A stretch of DNA of 64,000 nt from Roseomonas indoligenes (GTDB taxonomy: Bacteria; Pseudomonadota; Alphaproteobacteria; Acetobacterales; Acetobacteraceae): positions 1 to 64,000 of the forward strand of contig NZ_JAGIZA010000010.1 of the NCBI RefSeq assembly GCF_017813365.1, read 5' to 3'. Position 1 is the stretch's first letter. Each line of letters opens with the position of its first letter. The notes under the pieces are model-generated. The model had not been told where the DNA came from. It saw only the letters and a program-made list of their open reading frames with translations, and searched no databases. The translations under genes were made by a program, and so were the position numbers. This document shows, one piece after another, positions 1-8,286 of the stretch.

Positions 1-52
1 CAACAGCCCGGACCAGGCGCTTGCGCAGGTCCTGCGACAGAGGTGCCGTCAT
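1..52 (-). CDS. IS630-type transposase, N-terminus only (partial)
   Basis: Seventeen codons read leftward from an ATG at 52 and run off the window edge. They encode MTAPLSQDLRKRLVRAV, which resembles the opening of IS630-family transposases (short lead, then an L-S-x-D-L-R-x-R-V-V-type helix that begins the helix-turn-helix). Only the first helix is visible, so the family call rests on resemblance and on the IS-like end just upstream at about 95-120. Too little is present to say whether the gene is intact. Confidence 0.5.
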   Translation of the reverse strand, partial: MTAPLSQDLRKRLVRAV

Positions 53-94
53 CTCCAGCCTCGCTGCTCAACAACAGCGTCGAATCAGAACCCG

Positions 95-122
95 CGAGTC
101 TGTGCAAGCCGGAAATGCTCTA
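95..122. repeat. Possible IS terminal inverted repeat and TA target
   Basis: Read inward on the minus strand from position 120 the sequence is GAGCATTTCCGGCTTGCACA, directly next to a TA dinucleotide (121-122). IS630/Tc1-type elements insert at TA, and similar GAGCATTT ends are common for such elements in alphaproteobacteria. The matching end lies outside the window, so the boundary is inferred. Confidence 0.35.
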
Positions 123-1232
123 GCCTCCTGGCGGTGGTTCAGGGGGCGGGGCCTCCTGGGATGCCGCCATGGCCGGCACGCCACTGTTCCGGACCAGGTT
201 GTGGATGAACTCCATCTTCTGGATCACGGCCGGCGACAGCACGAAGGGGTAGAGGTCCGGCTGGCCCATGGAGCGGTTCATGCTGTTCACCGCGAAGGCG
301 AGCGGTAGCCAGTCCTGGATGATCCGCTGGAAGTCCCCTTCCTTGTAGGGATCGAAGTCGATCACGGCGTGCAGGTCGCCGGAGCTGTCGATGCGCGGAT
401 TGACGGTGAGGCCGAAGGCGGCAGCGGTTCCCAGCGTGTCCACGATGTGCAGGTAGTGCGCCCAAGTCTCCGCGAAGTCCTCCCAGGGATGGGTGGTGGC
501 ATAGGCGCTGACATAGTGATCCTGCCAGTCGGGCGGCGGGCCTTCGTTGTAGTGGCGCTGGAGCGCGGCCTCGTAGCTCTGGCTGTCGTCGCCGAAGACC
601 GCGCGGCAGGCTTCCAGCTGGCCGCCGTCGCGCACCAGCCTGTCCCAGAAGTAGTGGCCGACCTCGTGGCGAAAATGGCCCACCAGGGTGCGGTAGGGCT
701 CGCCCATGTTCTTGCGCATCCGCTCGCGCTCGGCGTCGTCCGCCTCCTTCAGCGCGATGGTGATCAGGCCGTTGTCATGGCCGGTCATGACCTTCGGGCC
801 GCTGGGGTCGGCGGAATCCGCCAGGAAGTCGAAAGCCAGTCCCTCCGGGTCCTCGTTGCGCGTGGGCATGGGCAGGCAGAAGCGGACGAGGCTGTAGAAC
901 AGGCGGTGCTTCGCCAGTTCCAGCAGGCGCCAGGCCTGCATGTTCTCCGGCACCGAGGTATCGGGGATGAGATGGTTGTGGCGGCAGGCCGCGCAGTAGC
1001 TGTCCGGCGAGTCCGCGGGGATGGTCCAGTTGCAGACGTCGAATTCCGCGTTCGCGCAGAAGCGGCGCTGCGTCTCCGGCGCGGCAAGGGGCTTCCAGTT
1101 GTCGCCCTCCGGCTCCAGCGCGGAGAGGATGGCACCGTCCGGCAGGTAGCCAAGGCGGTACTTGCACCGTTCGCAGTGCGTGTTCTCGAAGTAGAGGAGT
1201 TGTTCGCAGTTCTGGCACTTGAACAGCCGCAT
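120..1232 (-). CDS. Zinc-ribbon putative zinc metallopeptidase (Peptidase_Mx type)
   Basis: The 370-residue protein opens with a zinc ribbon (CQNC at 6-9, CERC at 20-23) and has a second Cys group around 59-83. The core motif HEVGHYFWD at 189-197 supplies two zinc-binding His and the catalytic Glu; the later segment WEDFAETWAHYLH (about 250-262) probably gives the third ligand. This layout fits the family of putative zinc-binding metallopeptidases with an N-terminal ribbon. No signal peptide is seen, so it is probably cytoplasmic; the substrate is unknown. The start is the only ATG that includes the first CxxC. The stop codon abuts the suspected IS end, so the proline-rich C-terminus may not be the original one. 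Confidence 0.8.
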   Translation of the reverse strand: MRLFKCQNCEQLLYFENTHCERCKYRLGYLPDGAILSALEPEGDNWKPLAAPETQRRFCANAEFDVCNWTIPADSPDSYCAACRHNHLIPDTSVPENMQAWRLLELAKHRLFYSLVRFCLPMPTRNEDPEGLAFDFLADSADPSGPKVMTGHDNGLITIALKEADDAERERMRKNMGEPYRTLVGHFRHEVGHYFWDRLVRDGGQLEACRAVFGDDSQSYEAALQRHYNEGPPPDWQDHYVSAYATTHPWEDFAETWAHYLHIVDTLGTAAAFGLTVNPRIDSSGDLHAVIDFDPYKEGDFQRIIQDWLPLAFAVNSMNRSMGQPDLYPFVLSPAVIQKMEFIHNLVRNSGVPAMAASQEAPPPEPPPGG

Positions 1233-1297
1233 GCGCCGGGCCCCCGGGAAAGGATCGCGTGCGGTGCAACGCGGCCCTTCCCCTTCTGTTGCAGGAT

Positions 1298-2020
1298 TTA
1301 CAGGCGGCGCAGCAACTCGGCCTTTTTGGCAGTGAATTCCTCGTCCGAGAGGACGCCCTTCCCGCGCAGATCGGCCAGCCGCTCAATCAAGGTGAGCGGG
1401 TCGCTGGTTTCGGAGGGCGCGGGCGAATGGGGCGGGGCGCTGGGCGCCGGGGCAGGAGGCGCCGAGGCGGCACCTTCCGAGGCTTGCAGCCGGCGAAGGT
1501 CCTCCAGGCGCACGGGGCCGCGGTCCGACGAAAGGGTGAGGACCTGGCTGCCGCCCTGTTGCTGCGACACGCCGCCGATCCGATGCTCCGCCGTGTCGTA
1601 CAGGGCGACCTGCCCGCCCGCCGACACGGCCAGCCGGTTGGAGGCGGGAAAATAGGCGTAGCGCATGTCGTTCTGCGCCCCGCTCCAGGCCGGGCTGCCG
1701 AGTTCGGCGGGCCACCAGGAGGATGCAGCGGGCGTGCTGCCCGCCTGCCACGGGCCGTTGCCGCCGAAGAGCGCTGATAGCTCCGTGCAGAGCGCGTCCA
1801 CGCGCGCCTTCAGGGCGGTGTTGAACATGTCGCCCACCATGATCATCCCGCCGCGGGACCACTGGCCCATGCCGCCCAGCTCGGGGTGGCTGAACTGAGC
1901 CATGGTGCCGCCGCCGGCGGAAAGGGCGCGCAGGAGGGTCATGGCGGCGTCGGGGCTCACGCCGTGCCGGGCGGCGATCTCCTGCACGCGTTCCTGCGCC
2001 TCGGGCGTGATGTCCTGCAT
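1298..2020 (-). CDS. SHOCT domain protein
   Basis: A 240-residue soluble protein starts at ATG 2020, 12 codons inside the longest frame; this start follows a GAGG element and gives a sensible N-terminus (MQDITPEAQERV). The C-terminus carries a short SHOCT motif (DLRGKGVLSDEEFTAKKAEL), usually a small oligomerisation module. The middle part, with a glycine/tryptophan-rich segment, is not recognised. A Pro/Ala/Ser linker precedes SHOCT. It is the third gene of a tight leftward run (MBL hydrolase, GNAT, SHOCT). No enzymatic function can be read from the sequence. Confidence 0.75.
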   Translation of the reverse strand: MQDITPEAQERVQEIAARHGVSPDAAMTLLRALSAGGGTMAQFSHPELGGMGQWSRGGMIMVGDMFNTALKARVDALCTELSALFGGNGPWQAGSTPAASSWWPAELGSPAWSGAQNDMRYAYFPASNRLAVSAGGQVALYDTAEHRIGGVSQQQGGSQVLTLSSDRGPVRLEDLRRLQASEGAASAPPAPAPSAPPHSPAPSETSDPLTLIERLADLRGKGVLSDEEFTAKKAELLRRL

Positions 2021-2063
2021 GATGGGGCCTCGAACCGGGTGGTGGTTCCCCCACAACGCCGGT

Positions 2064-2339
2064 TCAGGCCAGCAGGTCGCGCTCCTCGGGATGCCGCTCG
2101 ATATAGGCGGCGACGAAAGAGCACTCGGGCACCACGCGCAGGCCCTGCGACCGGATCATGGCCAGGGCCCCGCGCACGAGCCGCGACCCCGCGCCATGGC
2201 CGGAGGCCTCCTCAGGCACGATGGTATGGACGAGGGTGATGCGGCCGCCGTCCCGCCGATAGGCGATGAGGGCGGGTTCGCTCGTGCCCACCTCCAGCTC
2301 GAAGCGGTGGCGGGCGGTGTTGTCGGTCACGTCGCTCAT
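2064..2339 (-). CDS. Small GNAT-type N-acetyltransferase (YjdJ-like)
   Basis: This 91-residue protein matches the short single-domain acetyltransferase type. The acetyl-CoA loop is seen as GHGAGSRLVRGAL at 48-60, followed by VVPECSFVAAYIERHPE near the C-terminus, typical of this small subfamily. Short members of the family often have unknown substrates. It starts three bases after the stop of the MBL hydrolase gene, so the two are very probably co-transcribed and translationally linked. Confidence 0.85.
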   Translation of the reverse strand: MSDVTDNTARHRFELEVGTSEPALIAYRRDGGRITLVHTIVPEEASGHGAGSRLVRGALAMIRSQGLRVVPECSFVAAYIERHPEERDLLA

Positions 2340-2342
2340 CTG

Positions 2343-3044
2343 TCAGGCCCGGTCATTGAGGAAGGGGTTGGACCGGCGCTCCTCGCCAAAGCTCGAGCCG
2401 GGGCCGTGGCCGCAGAAGAAGCGGATCCCGTCGCCGAGCGGCAGCAGCTTGTCCCTGATCGCGGCGATCAGCGCGGCACCGTCGCCATAGGGGAAGTCCG
2501 TGCGGCCGACCGAGCCGCGGAACAGCACGTCCCCCACCACCGCGAAGCCGAGATCGGCGGAGACGAAGGCCAGGTGGCCCGGCGTGTGGCCGGGGCAGTG
2601 CAGGACGGCAAAATCCTGCCCGGCGATGGAGATCGTCTCGCCCTCCGCGAGCCAGCGGTCGGGAGTCACGTTCTCCAGCCCTTCGATCCCCAAGCGGGTG
2701 CCCTGCTCGGCCAGGCCCTCCAGCAGGAAGGCGTCGCGGCTGTCCGGGCCCTCGATCGGCACGGCCGTGCCCTGCCGCGCCTGGAGCTCCCGCTTCAGCG
2801 CGGCGGCGCCGCCGGCATGGTCCAGATGGCCGTGGGTGAGAAGGATGCGGTCCACCGTGAACCCGGCCTTGTCCAGCGCGGCGAGGATCTGCGGCACGTC
2901 GCCGCCGGGGTCGATCACCGTCCCGCGCCCCGTCTCCGCATCCCAGATCAGGGCGCAGTTCTGCTGGAAGGGCGTGACCGGGATCTGGGCGGCCTGGAGC
3001 TGGGGCATGGCACCGGGCGTGCCATGCGTGGCCATGGGGGTCAA
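2343..3044 (-). CDS. MBL-fold hydrolase (glyoxalase II-like)
   Basis: The 233-residue protein has the metallo-beta-lactamase metal site: HGHLDH at 71-76, His153 within PGHTPGH, Asp172 in GDVLF and His213 in CGHGPGS. The short length, the GRTDFPYGD segment and the absent C-terminal glyoxalase II domain place it with stand-alone thioesterase-like hydrolases of the glyoxalase II group; a glutathione thioester is a plausible but unproven substrate. Met4 or Met13 could also be the start. It is the first gene of the run with the GNAT and SHOCT genes. Confidence 0.85.
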   Translation of the reverse strand: MTPMATHGTPGAMPQLQAAQIPVTPFQQNCALIWDAETGRGTVIDPGGDVPQILAALDKAGFTVDRILLTHGHLDHAGGAAALKRELQARQGTAVPIEGPDSRDAFLLEGLAEQGTRLGIEGLENVTPDRWLAEGETISIAGQDFAVLHCPGHTPGHLAFVSADLGFAVVGDVLFRGSVGRTDFPYGDGAALIAAIRDKLLPLGDGIRFFCGHGPGSSFGEERRSNPFLNDRA

Positions 3045-3082
3045 CGGCCGGCGATCGCCGGCCGGGTGTCAGGCGCGGCGCG

Positions 3083-3592
3083 TCAGGCCGCCGCCTCACG
3101 CCGCGCGCGCATCTTGCGGAACAGGGCGATGATCGGCGTCACCGTGAGCGCCAGCAGGATCCCGCCGCCGATCAGCAGGGTGATGGTGCGGTTCCACAGC
3201 ATGTTCAGCGCCATGTCCGTCGTCGCCAGCTCCGGGCGCGCGGGATCGGACAGGACGGTGACGGTGTAGTTGCCGGAATGCACGTCGGCGAAGATGTAGT
3301 TCACGTCGCGGGAGACGCGGCCCGACTTCGTCATGATGGAGAGGGTGGCGTCGCAGATATTGAGCATCAGGCGAGAGCTGCAGGAGCCTTCCGTCACGCG
3401 CCCGTCGGCCACCGGCTCCGCGGTGCTGCGCACCTGCCAGTCCGTGACGAGGTTCGGCACGGTGTAAATGGAGAGCGCGACGAGCATCGCGCCGAACATC
3501 ACCGTCCCCAGGAGGGAGAAGAAGGTCTCCCGCCAGCCGCCAGTGGCGGGTGGCAGGGTGAGCTGGCGCGGGGGTTCGGTCTGAGTCTGCAT
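3083..3592 (-). CDS. Hypothetical two-helix membrane protein
   Basis: A 169-residue protein not recognised as a named family. It has a hydrophobic helix at about 27-45 and another at about 137-155, with a hydrophilic domain of roughly 90 residues between them that contains two Cys (71 and 80), suited to a periplasmic disulfide. The C-terminus is basic (RKMRARREAAA), which favours a cytoplasmic tail. It lies between the M48 protease and the MBL-GNAT-SHOCT run, all on the same strand. Confidence 0.7.
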   Translation of the reverse strand: MQTQTEPPRQLTLPPATGGWRETFFSLLGTVMFGAMLVALSIYTVPNLVTDWQVRSTAEPVADGRVTEGSCSSRLMLNICDATLSIMTKSGRVSRDVNYIFADVHSGNYTVTVLSDPARPELATTDMALNMLWNRTITLLIGGGILLALTVTPIIALFRKMRARREAAA

Positions 3593-3627
3593 GGGGCGAT
3601 CCTAAACGGGGCGTGGAGGGTGGAAAG

Positions 3628-5808
3628 TCACACGCCGGTTACACGTGCCGTCTCGTTTCGCCCTGCCGTCTCCTCGGCGAGAAGGCGGCGGGCAAGGTCC
3701 GCCTGCCGGTAGCGGCCGATCAGCTCGGCCAGCCCCTGCGCCTTCAGGCCGCGCGGCAGGCCGGAGCGGAGGGTGACGATGCGCTGCTTCACGTCCAGCT
3801 TCACGCGGCGGCCGGCGCCGGGGAGGCGGGCGGGGAAGGGCGCCTCCGGCGGCAGGAGGATCCGGGTCACGATGGCGCCGCGGTCCAGCGTCATGTCCAG
3901 GTCCGCGATGTCGGCCCAGGCGATTGGGCGGTCCAGGCCGGGGATCTCCATCGTCTCCGGCCGCAGGACGAGGAAGGGGCGGTCGTGCCGGCGCAGCATG
4001 AGGTATCCGGCAATGCCGAAGCCGAGGGCCAGGACGCCCGCCGAGCCGCAGATGATTCCCTTCTCCTGGGTGCCGAAGCCCGGCACCTCCACCGCCATCA
4101 CGAAAAGGATTGCGGCAAGGAGGATGGCGCCGAAGCAGAGGAGGAAGATGCCGCCGCCCCGGGTGTTCTCGCCCAGCACCGCGGCCTCCGGTGCCACGCC
4201 CGCCGCCGCCTCCTTCAGCGCGTCCTGCCGGGCGCGGAGGTTGCTGTGGACCGCCGCGAGGAAGTCCTCCGTCGCCGCGCGGCAGAGGGCTTCCGGCGCC
4301 GCGAAAAGGGCGCCGAGGCGGTCCATCGCCTCGGGCGGAGGAGCCGCCGAGGCCTCGGCCAGCAGGGCGGCATCCGGCTCCCGGCCCAGCGCGGCGATGC
4401 GCTGGCGCGTGGGTGGGTGGGTATCGGTGGGGTGGGGCTGCTCCTCCTCGAGGTACTTGGCGGAGTCGTCCAGACCCCTCTCGGCCGCGAGGCGGAAGGT
4501 GGCGTCGACCAGATCGAGCGGGGCATGGGCGGGCGCCTCCGCGGCGGCGTCCAGCACGGCCTCGATCCTCGGATGGACCGCCGAGGTGCGCAGCAGGGCG
4601 CGGGCCGCGGCGTCGGGCGAGGTGACGCCCGCCCCCGCCGCGTCGGCCGCGAACTCGCGCAGCCGGCTCCAGTAGCGGACCGCGTGATGGAATTGGTCCA
4701 TGACGAAGACGCCCAGCCGCAGCGCCGGCCGGATCAGGGGCGAGACGGAGCCGTTCACGTCCGCCCCGGCGGCCACCACGGCATCCAGGGAGCGGGAGAC
4801 GCCGGCATAGATCGGCACGAAGCGCAGGCTGTACTCCGTGTCGCCGCCGGAGAAATGGGCGAGTTCATGCCCGATGATGGTGGCCACCTCATCCTCCCGC
4901 AGCAGGGGGAGGTAGGGCAGAGGCAGGTAGAGGGTGCGGCCGCCCAGCGCCGCATTGGAGGGTTCCAGCAGCTTCGGGCCGGAGCTGACGAAGAAGCCGC
5001 CGGTGAGGCCAACCACCACGTTGTCCGGCCGCAAGGCGCCCAGCCGGCCGGCGAGGTCGTCCAGCAGGCGCCAGAGGCCCGGCGCTTCTTCAGGCGTGAC
5101 GGGGCGGCCGAGGATCGGCAGGGGATCGGGGGTGAAGAGGTCCAGCGCCCGGCGCAGTTGCATCACGGCCTTGCCCGCCACCCAGAGGCTGGCCCCGACG
5201 ACGAGGGCAAGGATGCCCAGCAGCTTCGCTTCCCCGGAGGAGAGGTTGCCGGCTTCCAGGATGCCCAGCGCCTCGAAGCCGGTGAACGCGACGACGGCGA
5301 GGGCGACGAGCACCACCTGCGCGCCGAGCACCCCGGGCAGGGCGCGGCGGATCACGGAGAAGCCGCGTAGAAGGGCTTCCCGCGAGGCCCGGCCGGCCCG
5401 GCCCAGCAGCGTCGCAGCCAGGAGAACGATGACGGAGAGGGCGGCGGCGAGGCCGCCGGAAAGCATCACCACGGGCGGCAGATAGGCGCGGATGCGGGAG
5501 AGGGTGACGGCCCGCTCCGCATCGCCCAGCGCGTCCCGTGCCTGGTCCAGCGCCAGGGGGCCGACATAGGTCTGGCCGTTGCGGCGGAACTGCATGCCCA
5601 TGTCCAGGCGGCCATTGGCCGGGGCAGGGCGCGATTCCAGCACCGAGACGGCCTTGGCGGCGCGGGCGCGATCCAGCTCGACGGCCGCGCCATCCGCCTC
5701 GGCGCGCACCGCCTCCCAGTAGCCGAGCCCCAGCACGGCCAGGGGCAGAAGCACGGTGGTGACAAGGAGGCTCAGCGCGGCGCGGGCGCGCCCTGTCGTC
5801 GTCGAAAT
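3628..5808 (-). CDS. M48-family membrane zinc metalloprotease
   Basis: The protease carries GHELAHFSGGD with the zinc-binding HExxH, hydrophobic helices near the N-terminus and at about 100-120, 140-170 and 180-200, and two more helices after the catalytic domain, so it is membrane-anchored. The N-terminus is uncertain. A GTG at 5754 would begin inside the first membrane helix. The same frame continues upstream to an ATT at 5806-5808 that lies eight bases after GGGAGGA and gives STTTGRARAALSLLVTT after the start residue, a natural lead into the helix. The ATT start (726 aa) is preferred here; GTG would give 708 aa. Substrate unknown. Confidence 0.8.
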   Translation of the reverse strand: MSTTTGRARAALSLLVTTVLLPLAVLGLGYWEAVRAEADGAAVELDRARAAKAVSVLESRPAPANGRLDMGMQFRRNGQTYVGPLALDQARDALGDAERAVTLSRIRAYLPPVVMLSGGLAAALSVIVLLAATLLGRAGRASREALLRGFSVIRRALPGVLGAQVVLVALAVVAFTGFEALGILEAGNLSSGEAKLLGILALVVGASLWVAGKAVMQLRRALDLFTPDPLPILGRPVTPEEAPGLWRLLDDLAGRLGALRPDNVVVGLTGGFFVSSGPKLLEPSNAALGGRTLYLPLPYLPLLREDEVATIIGHELAHFSGGDTEYSLRFVPIYAGVSRSLDAVVAAGADVNGSVSPLIRPALRLGVFVMDQFHHAVRYWSRLREFAADAAGAGVTSPDAAARALLRTSAVHPRIEAVLDAAAEAPAHAPLDLVDATFRLAAERGLDDSAKYLEEEQPHPTDTHPPTRQRIAALGREPDAALLAEASAAPPPEAMDRLGALFAAPEALCRAATEDFLAAVHSNLRARQDALKEAAAGVAPEAAVLGENTRGGGIFLLCFGAILLAAILFVMAVEVPGFGTQEKGIICGSAGVLALGFGIAGYLMLRRHDRPFLVLRPETMEIPGLDRPIAWADIADLDMTLDRGAIVTRILLPPEAPFPARLPGAGRRVKLDVKQRIVTLRSGLPRGLKAQGLAELIGRYRQADLARRLLAEETAGRNETARVTGV

Positions 5809-5922
5809 AGGCCCGTTCCTCCCTGCCGGCGCGCCGAGGCGCTTGCTGCAGGTTAGAACCGCCGAATCCCCGGCCGGAAAGGCCCCGCGGCGCTGACCAA
5901 GGAGACGTGATCGCCCCGGGCG

Positions 5923-5946
5923 AAAAGGCCGGGCCCTGCGGCCTTT
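5923..5946 (-). terminator. Putative terminator after rlpA-like gene
   Basis: On the minus strand AAAGGCC, a nine-base loop and GGCCTTTT form a hairpin about 25 bases past the rlpA-like stop, with the T residues in the 3' arm. Moderate support. Confidence 0.4.
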
Positions 5947-5970
5947 CCGCGCGCGGGCTGTCCGGACGCC

Positions 5971-6528
5971 CTACCGCCCGCCCGGGGTCGCGGCCTCTGC
6001 CCGGGAGGCGACGAGGATGGGCGTGACCGCGACGGGCGCGGTTCCGCCGGCCATGCCAAGCTGCAGGGCAACGGCGGGGCTGAGGTCCATGATCCGGCGT
6101 CCCCGGTTGGGCCCGCGGTCGCGCACCTGCACGACGACGCTCCGCCCGTTCCGCAGGTTCGTCACGCGGGCATGGCTGCCGAGCGGCAGGGTGCGGCTGG
6201 CCACCACGCTTGCGCCGGGATCAAAGCGGGTGCCATCGGCCATGGGCCGCCCGGCGAGGCTGCGGGCGTAAATGGAGGCGTGCCCGCGCTGCGTCGGCGC
6301 GCCCGCCTGCGCCGCGGCGTTGCGGGAATGGTGCCGCGCCGGCCGGTGAGCCGCGTGGCGGTGGGTGTCACGATGTCCCGCCGCATGGCGACCTGACGCA
6401 TGGTGATCGGCCGCGCGCTTCTGCCCGTGATGGGCGGGGCGGGCCGCTGCCGTGCCCGCGGTGGCGACAAGCATGGCGGCGAGGCCGACGGCACAGACCA
6501 GGCGAACCCGCAGTCCTCTCAATCTCAA
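5971..6528 (-). CDS. RlpA-like double-psi beta-barrel protein with His-rich linker
   Basis: The C-terminal 100 residues contain the RlpA/DPBB signature: GHASIYARSLAGRPMADGT, then a segment ending VVVQVRDRGPN and RIMDLSPAVALQLGM. RlpA proteins bind or cleave septal peptidoglycan. The start is placed at a TTG (6526-6528) seven bases after GGGGAG, which yields a clean signal peptide (RLVCAVGLAAMLVATAGTAA) and 185 residues; longer in-frame reading gives a proline/arginine-rich stretch unlike protein. Between signal and barrel lies a linker of about 45 residues with more than ten His, which is unusual and could bind metal. Secreted to the periplasm. Confidence 0.75.
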   Translation of the reverse strand: MRLRGLRVRLVCAVGLAAMLVATAGTAAARPAHHGQKRAADHHASGRHAAGHRDTHRHAAHRPARHHSRNAAAQAGAPTQRGHASIYARSLAGRPMADGTRFDPGASVVASRTLPLGSHARVTNLRNGRSVVVQVRDRGPNRGRRIMDLSPAVALQLGMAGGTAPVAVTPILVASRAEAATPGGR

Positions 6529-6718
6529 TCCTACTCTCCCCGGCTCAGACCCGATCCAGTTCGCGCCATGGCGCGCCGCCGGCCCGGAAAGGGGGAGGGC
6601 CGCGGTGATCGGGCAGCGGGAAGATGCGGGAATGCGTGGCGGCCGGGGATCACGATCGCGCTTCCGCCGGATGTGTTGATCCGGGCTGGCGGCGGGTGCG
6701 GCCGGCCGCCGCGGGCTC

Positions 6719-7873
6719 TCAGCCCCCGCCGTCCTCTGCTGTCCCGGCAAGGAAGGCCCTGTTCTCCGCCCTGATCCGGGCCGCTTCCTCGTCGTAGAGG
6801 AAGGGTAGGGTCGCGTAGCGGCGGCCCCGCGTCACCCGCGTCGCCTCATGCAGGAGGGAGCAGGAAAAGACGACCGCGCCGCCGATCGGCGCCCGGAAGC
6901 GCCGGCTCCCGAATTCCGGGAACCAGAGTTCGCCCCCTTCGAAATCGTCGTTGAGGTTGATCGTCACCGCGAAGCGCCGGTGGGCGGTGCCCTTCGTCGT
7001 GTTGTCGCGATGGGCGCGGAAATGGCCGCCATCGGCGGCGTCGTAGCAGGCGACGATGTAGCGCTCGATCCGGGTGGCCTTGAACTGGAAGGCCCGCTCG
7101 ATCTCCGGCAGCAGGCGCCGCTGGATCCCGCCGCGCAGGGCGGCGCGCACGGGTTCCTCCACGATCTCGTGGTCGCGCCGGCGCTTGTGGGAGGCGTCCA
7201 CCATGCCGACGGTGCGCCCGCCCACCTCCCGCATGAAGCCGCTCTCCTCGCCGCCGTGCCGTTCGTAGAGGGCGATCAGTTCCTGGCAGAATTCAGGGTC
7301 GAGCACGCGCGGCAGGGTCAGGACGGGCGCCATCATCTCCTCCCCGGCGTGCCGGTCCGGCGGGGGAAGGCGGCGCAGGCCGTCGAGCAGCCCGGCCATG
7401 AGGTGCAGGGGTGCGGCGGAGAGGACCCGCAGGGCCGGGTCCAGCAGCAGGGCGAAGCCATGATAGTTCACCCGCCCCTCGCCCGCCGGCACGCAGGCCC
7501 CGAAGAGGCCGCTGACGGCCAGGTCCCGGTCCCGGAACACCCGCAGCCCCGGGTAGTGGTCGCGGACGGCGCCGGGCAGGGTGCTGCCGGCATCCGGCGG
7601 GGGCGGGTCGGCGGTGATGACGAAGGCACAGGCGCGGTTGTCGTCCAGCAGGCCCTCCGCCTGGGCGGACCGCAGCGCGCCCCAGGCCGCTTCCGTTTGG
7701 GCATGGGCCCGGACGGAGCCGAGGAAGGCCAGGACCACGTAGCGCCCGGCGACGCTGTCGAAGGCGTAACGGGGATTGCGGTCGGTGGCCGCATGGAACC
7801 GGGGCACCGGGTCGCCCGGGCGGAAGCGCTGAAGGGGGGAGAGGTCCGGGGGCATTGGGGACGCTTCGGGCAT
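6719..7873 (-). CDS. Redoxin-like/2OG-Fe(II) dioxygenase fusion
   Basis: The 384-residue protein has two parts. Residues about 15-165 resemble a peroxiredoxin/redoxin fold (PGDPVPRF, YVVLAFLGS) but lack the usual active-site Cys. Residues about 180-365 form a prolyl-4-hydroxylase-type 2-oxoglutarate/Fe(II) oxygenase: His288 and Asp290 in AHRDN, the distal His342 in LLHEATRV, and an Arg at 351-352 for 2-oxoglutarate. The family hydroxylates proteins or small molecules; the substrate here is unknown. Cytoplasmic, no signal peptide. An alternative start is Met7. Confidence 0.85.
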   Translation of the reverse strand: MPEASPMPPDLSPLQRFRPGDPVPRFHAATDRNPRYAFDSVAGRYVVLAFLGSVRAHAQTEAAWGALRSAQAEGLLDDNRACAFVITADPPPPDAGSTLPGAVRDHYPGLRVFRDRDLAVSGLFGACVPAGEGRVNYHGFALLLDPALRVLSAAPLHLMAGLLDGLRRLPPPDRHAGEEMMAPVLTLPRVLDPEFCQELIALYERHGGEESGFMREVGGRTVGMVDASHKRRRDHEIVEEPVRAALRGGIQRRLLPEIERAFQFKATRIERYIVACYDAADGGHFRAHRDNTTKGTAHRRFAVTINLNDDFEGGELWFPEFGSRRFRAPIGGAVVFSCSLLHEATRVTRGRRYATLPFLYDEEAARIRAENRAFLAGTAEDGGG

Positions 7874-8119
7874 GGCGGGGGAGATTCCTGGCCGGCGCTT
7901 GCCGTCGTTGATCGGTCGAGGTGCCAGATATCCGAAATGGGGCCATTCGCCCCGGGGGGTCTGGCGGGAACGGGATAGCGCCGTCCCGATGCCTGGCGCC
8001 TGGCGCGCCTCCTCGAAGTGGCGTGCCCGGAGGAAGGGTGGCGGCGAGCTCCAGCTGGTACGTCTCCCGGTCTGGCCGGACGAGTGAGACGTCGCGCCGG
8101 AACGGAAAAGAAAGGTGGG

Positions 8120-8196
8120 TGGTGTCCCCGACGGGATTCGAACCCATGGCCCCGGGATTAGGAATCCCGTGCTCTATCCTGCTGAGCTACGGAGAC
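8120..8196 (-). tRNA. tRNA-Arg(CCT)
   Basis: Cloverleaf on the minus strand. The acceptor stem GTCTCCG pairs with CGGGGAC (one G-U), the anticodon arm is CGGGA-TTCCTAA-TCCCG with anticodon CCT, and the T-loop is GGTTCGAATCC. The 3' CCA is encoded. Confidence 0.95.
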
Positions 8197-8206
8197 ACGC
8201 CCCGAT

Positions 8207-8234
8207 ACCCTAGCGTCCCGCCGGCACCGGGCAA
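8207..8234 (-). promoter_or_regulatory. Putative promoter of tRNA-Arg
   Basis: On the minus strand TTGCCC (8234-8229), a 16-base spacer and TAGGGT (8212-8207) lie about ten bases before the tRNA 5' end, the right place for a sigma-70-type promoter. The -10 match is weak. Confidence 0.35.
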
Positions 8235-8286
8235 AGCCCCGGACGTACCCCTTGAGGTGCGCCGGGAACCGCCCTCAACTGGCCGC

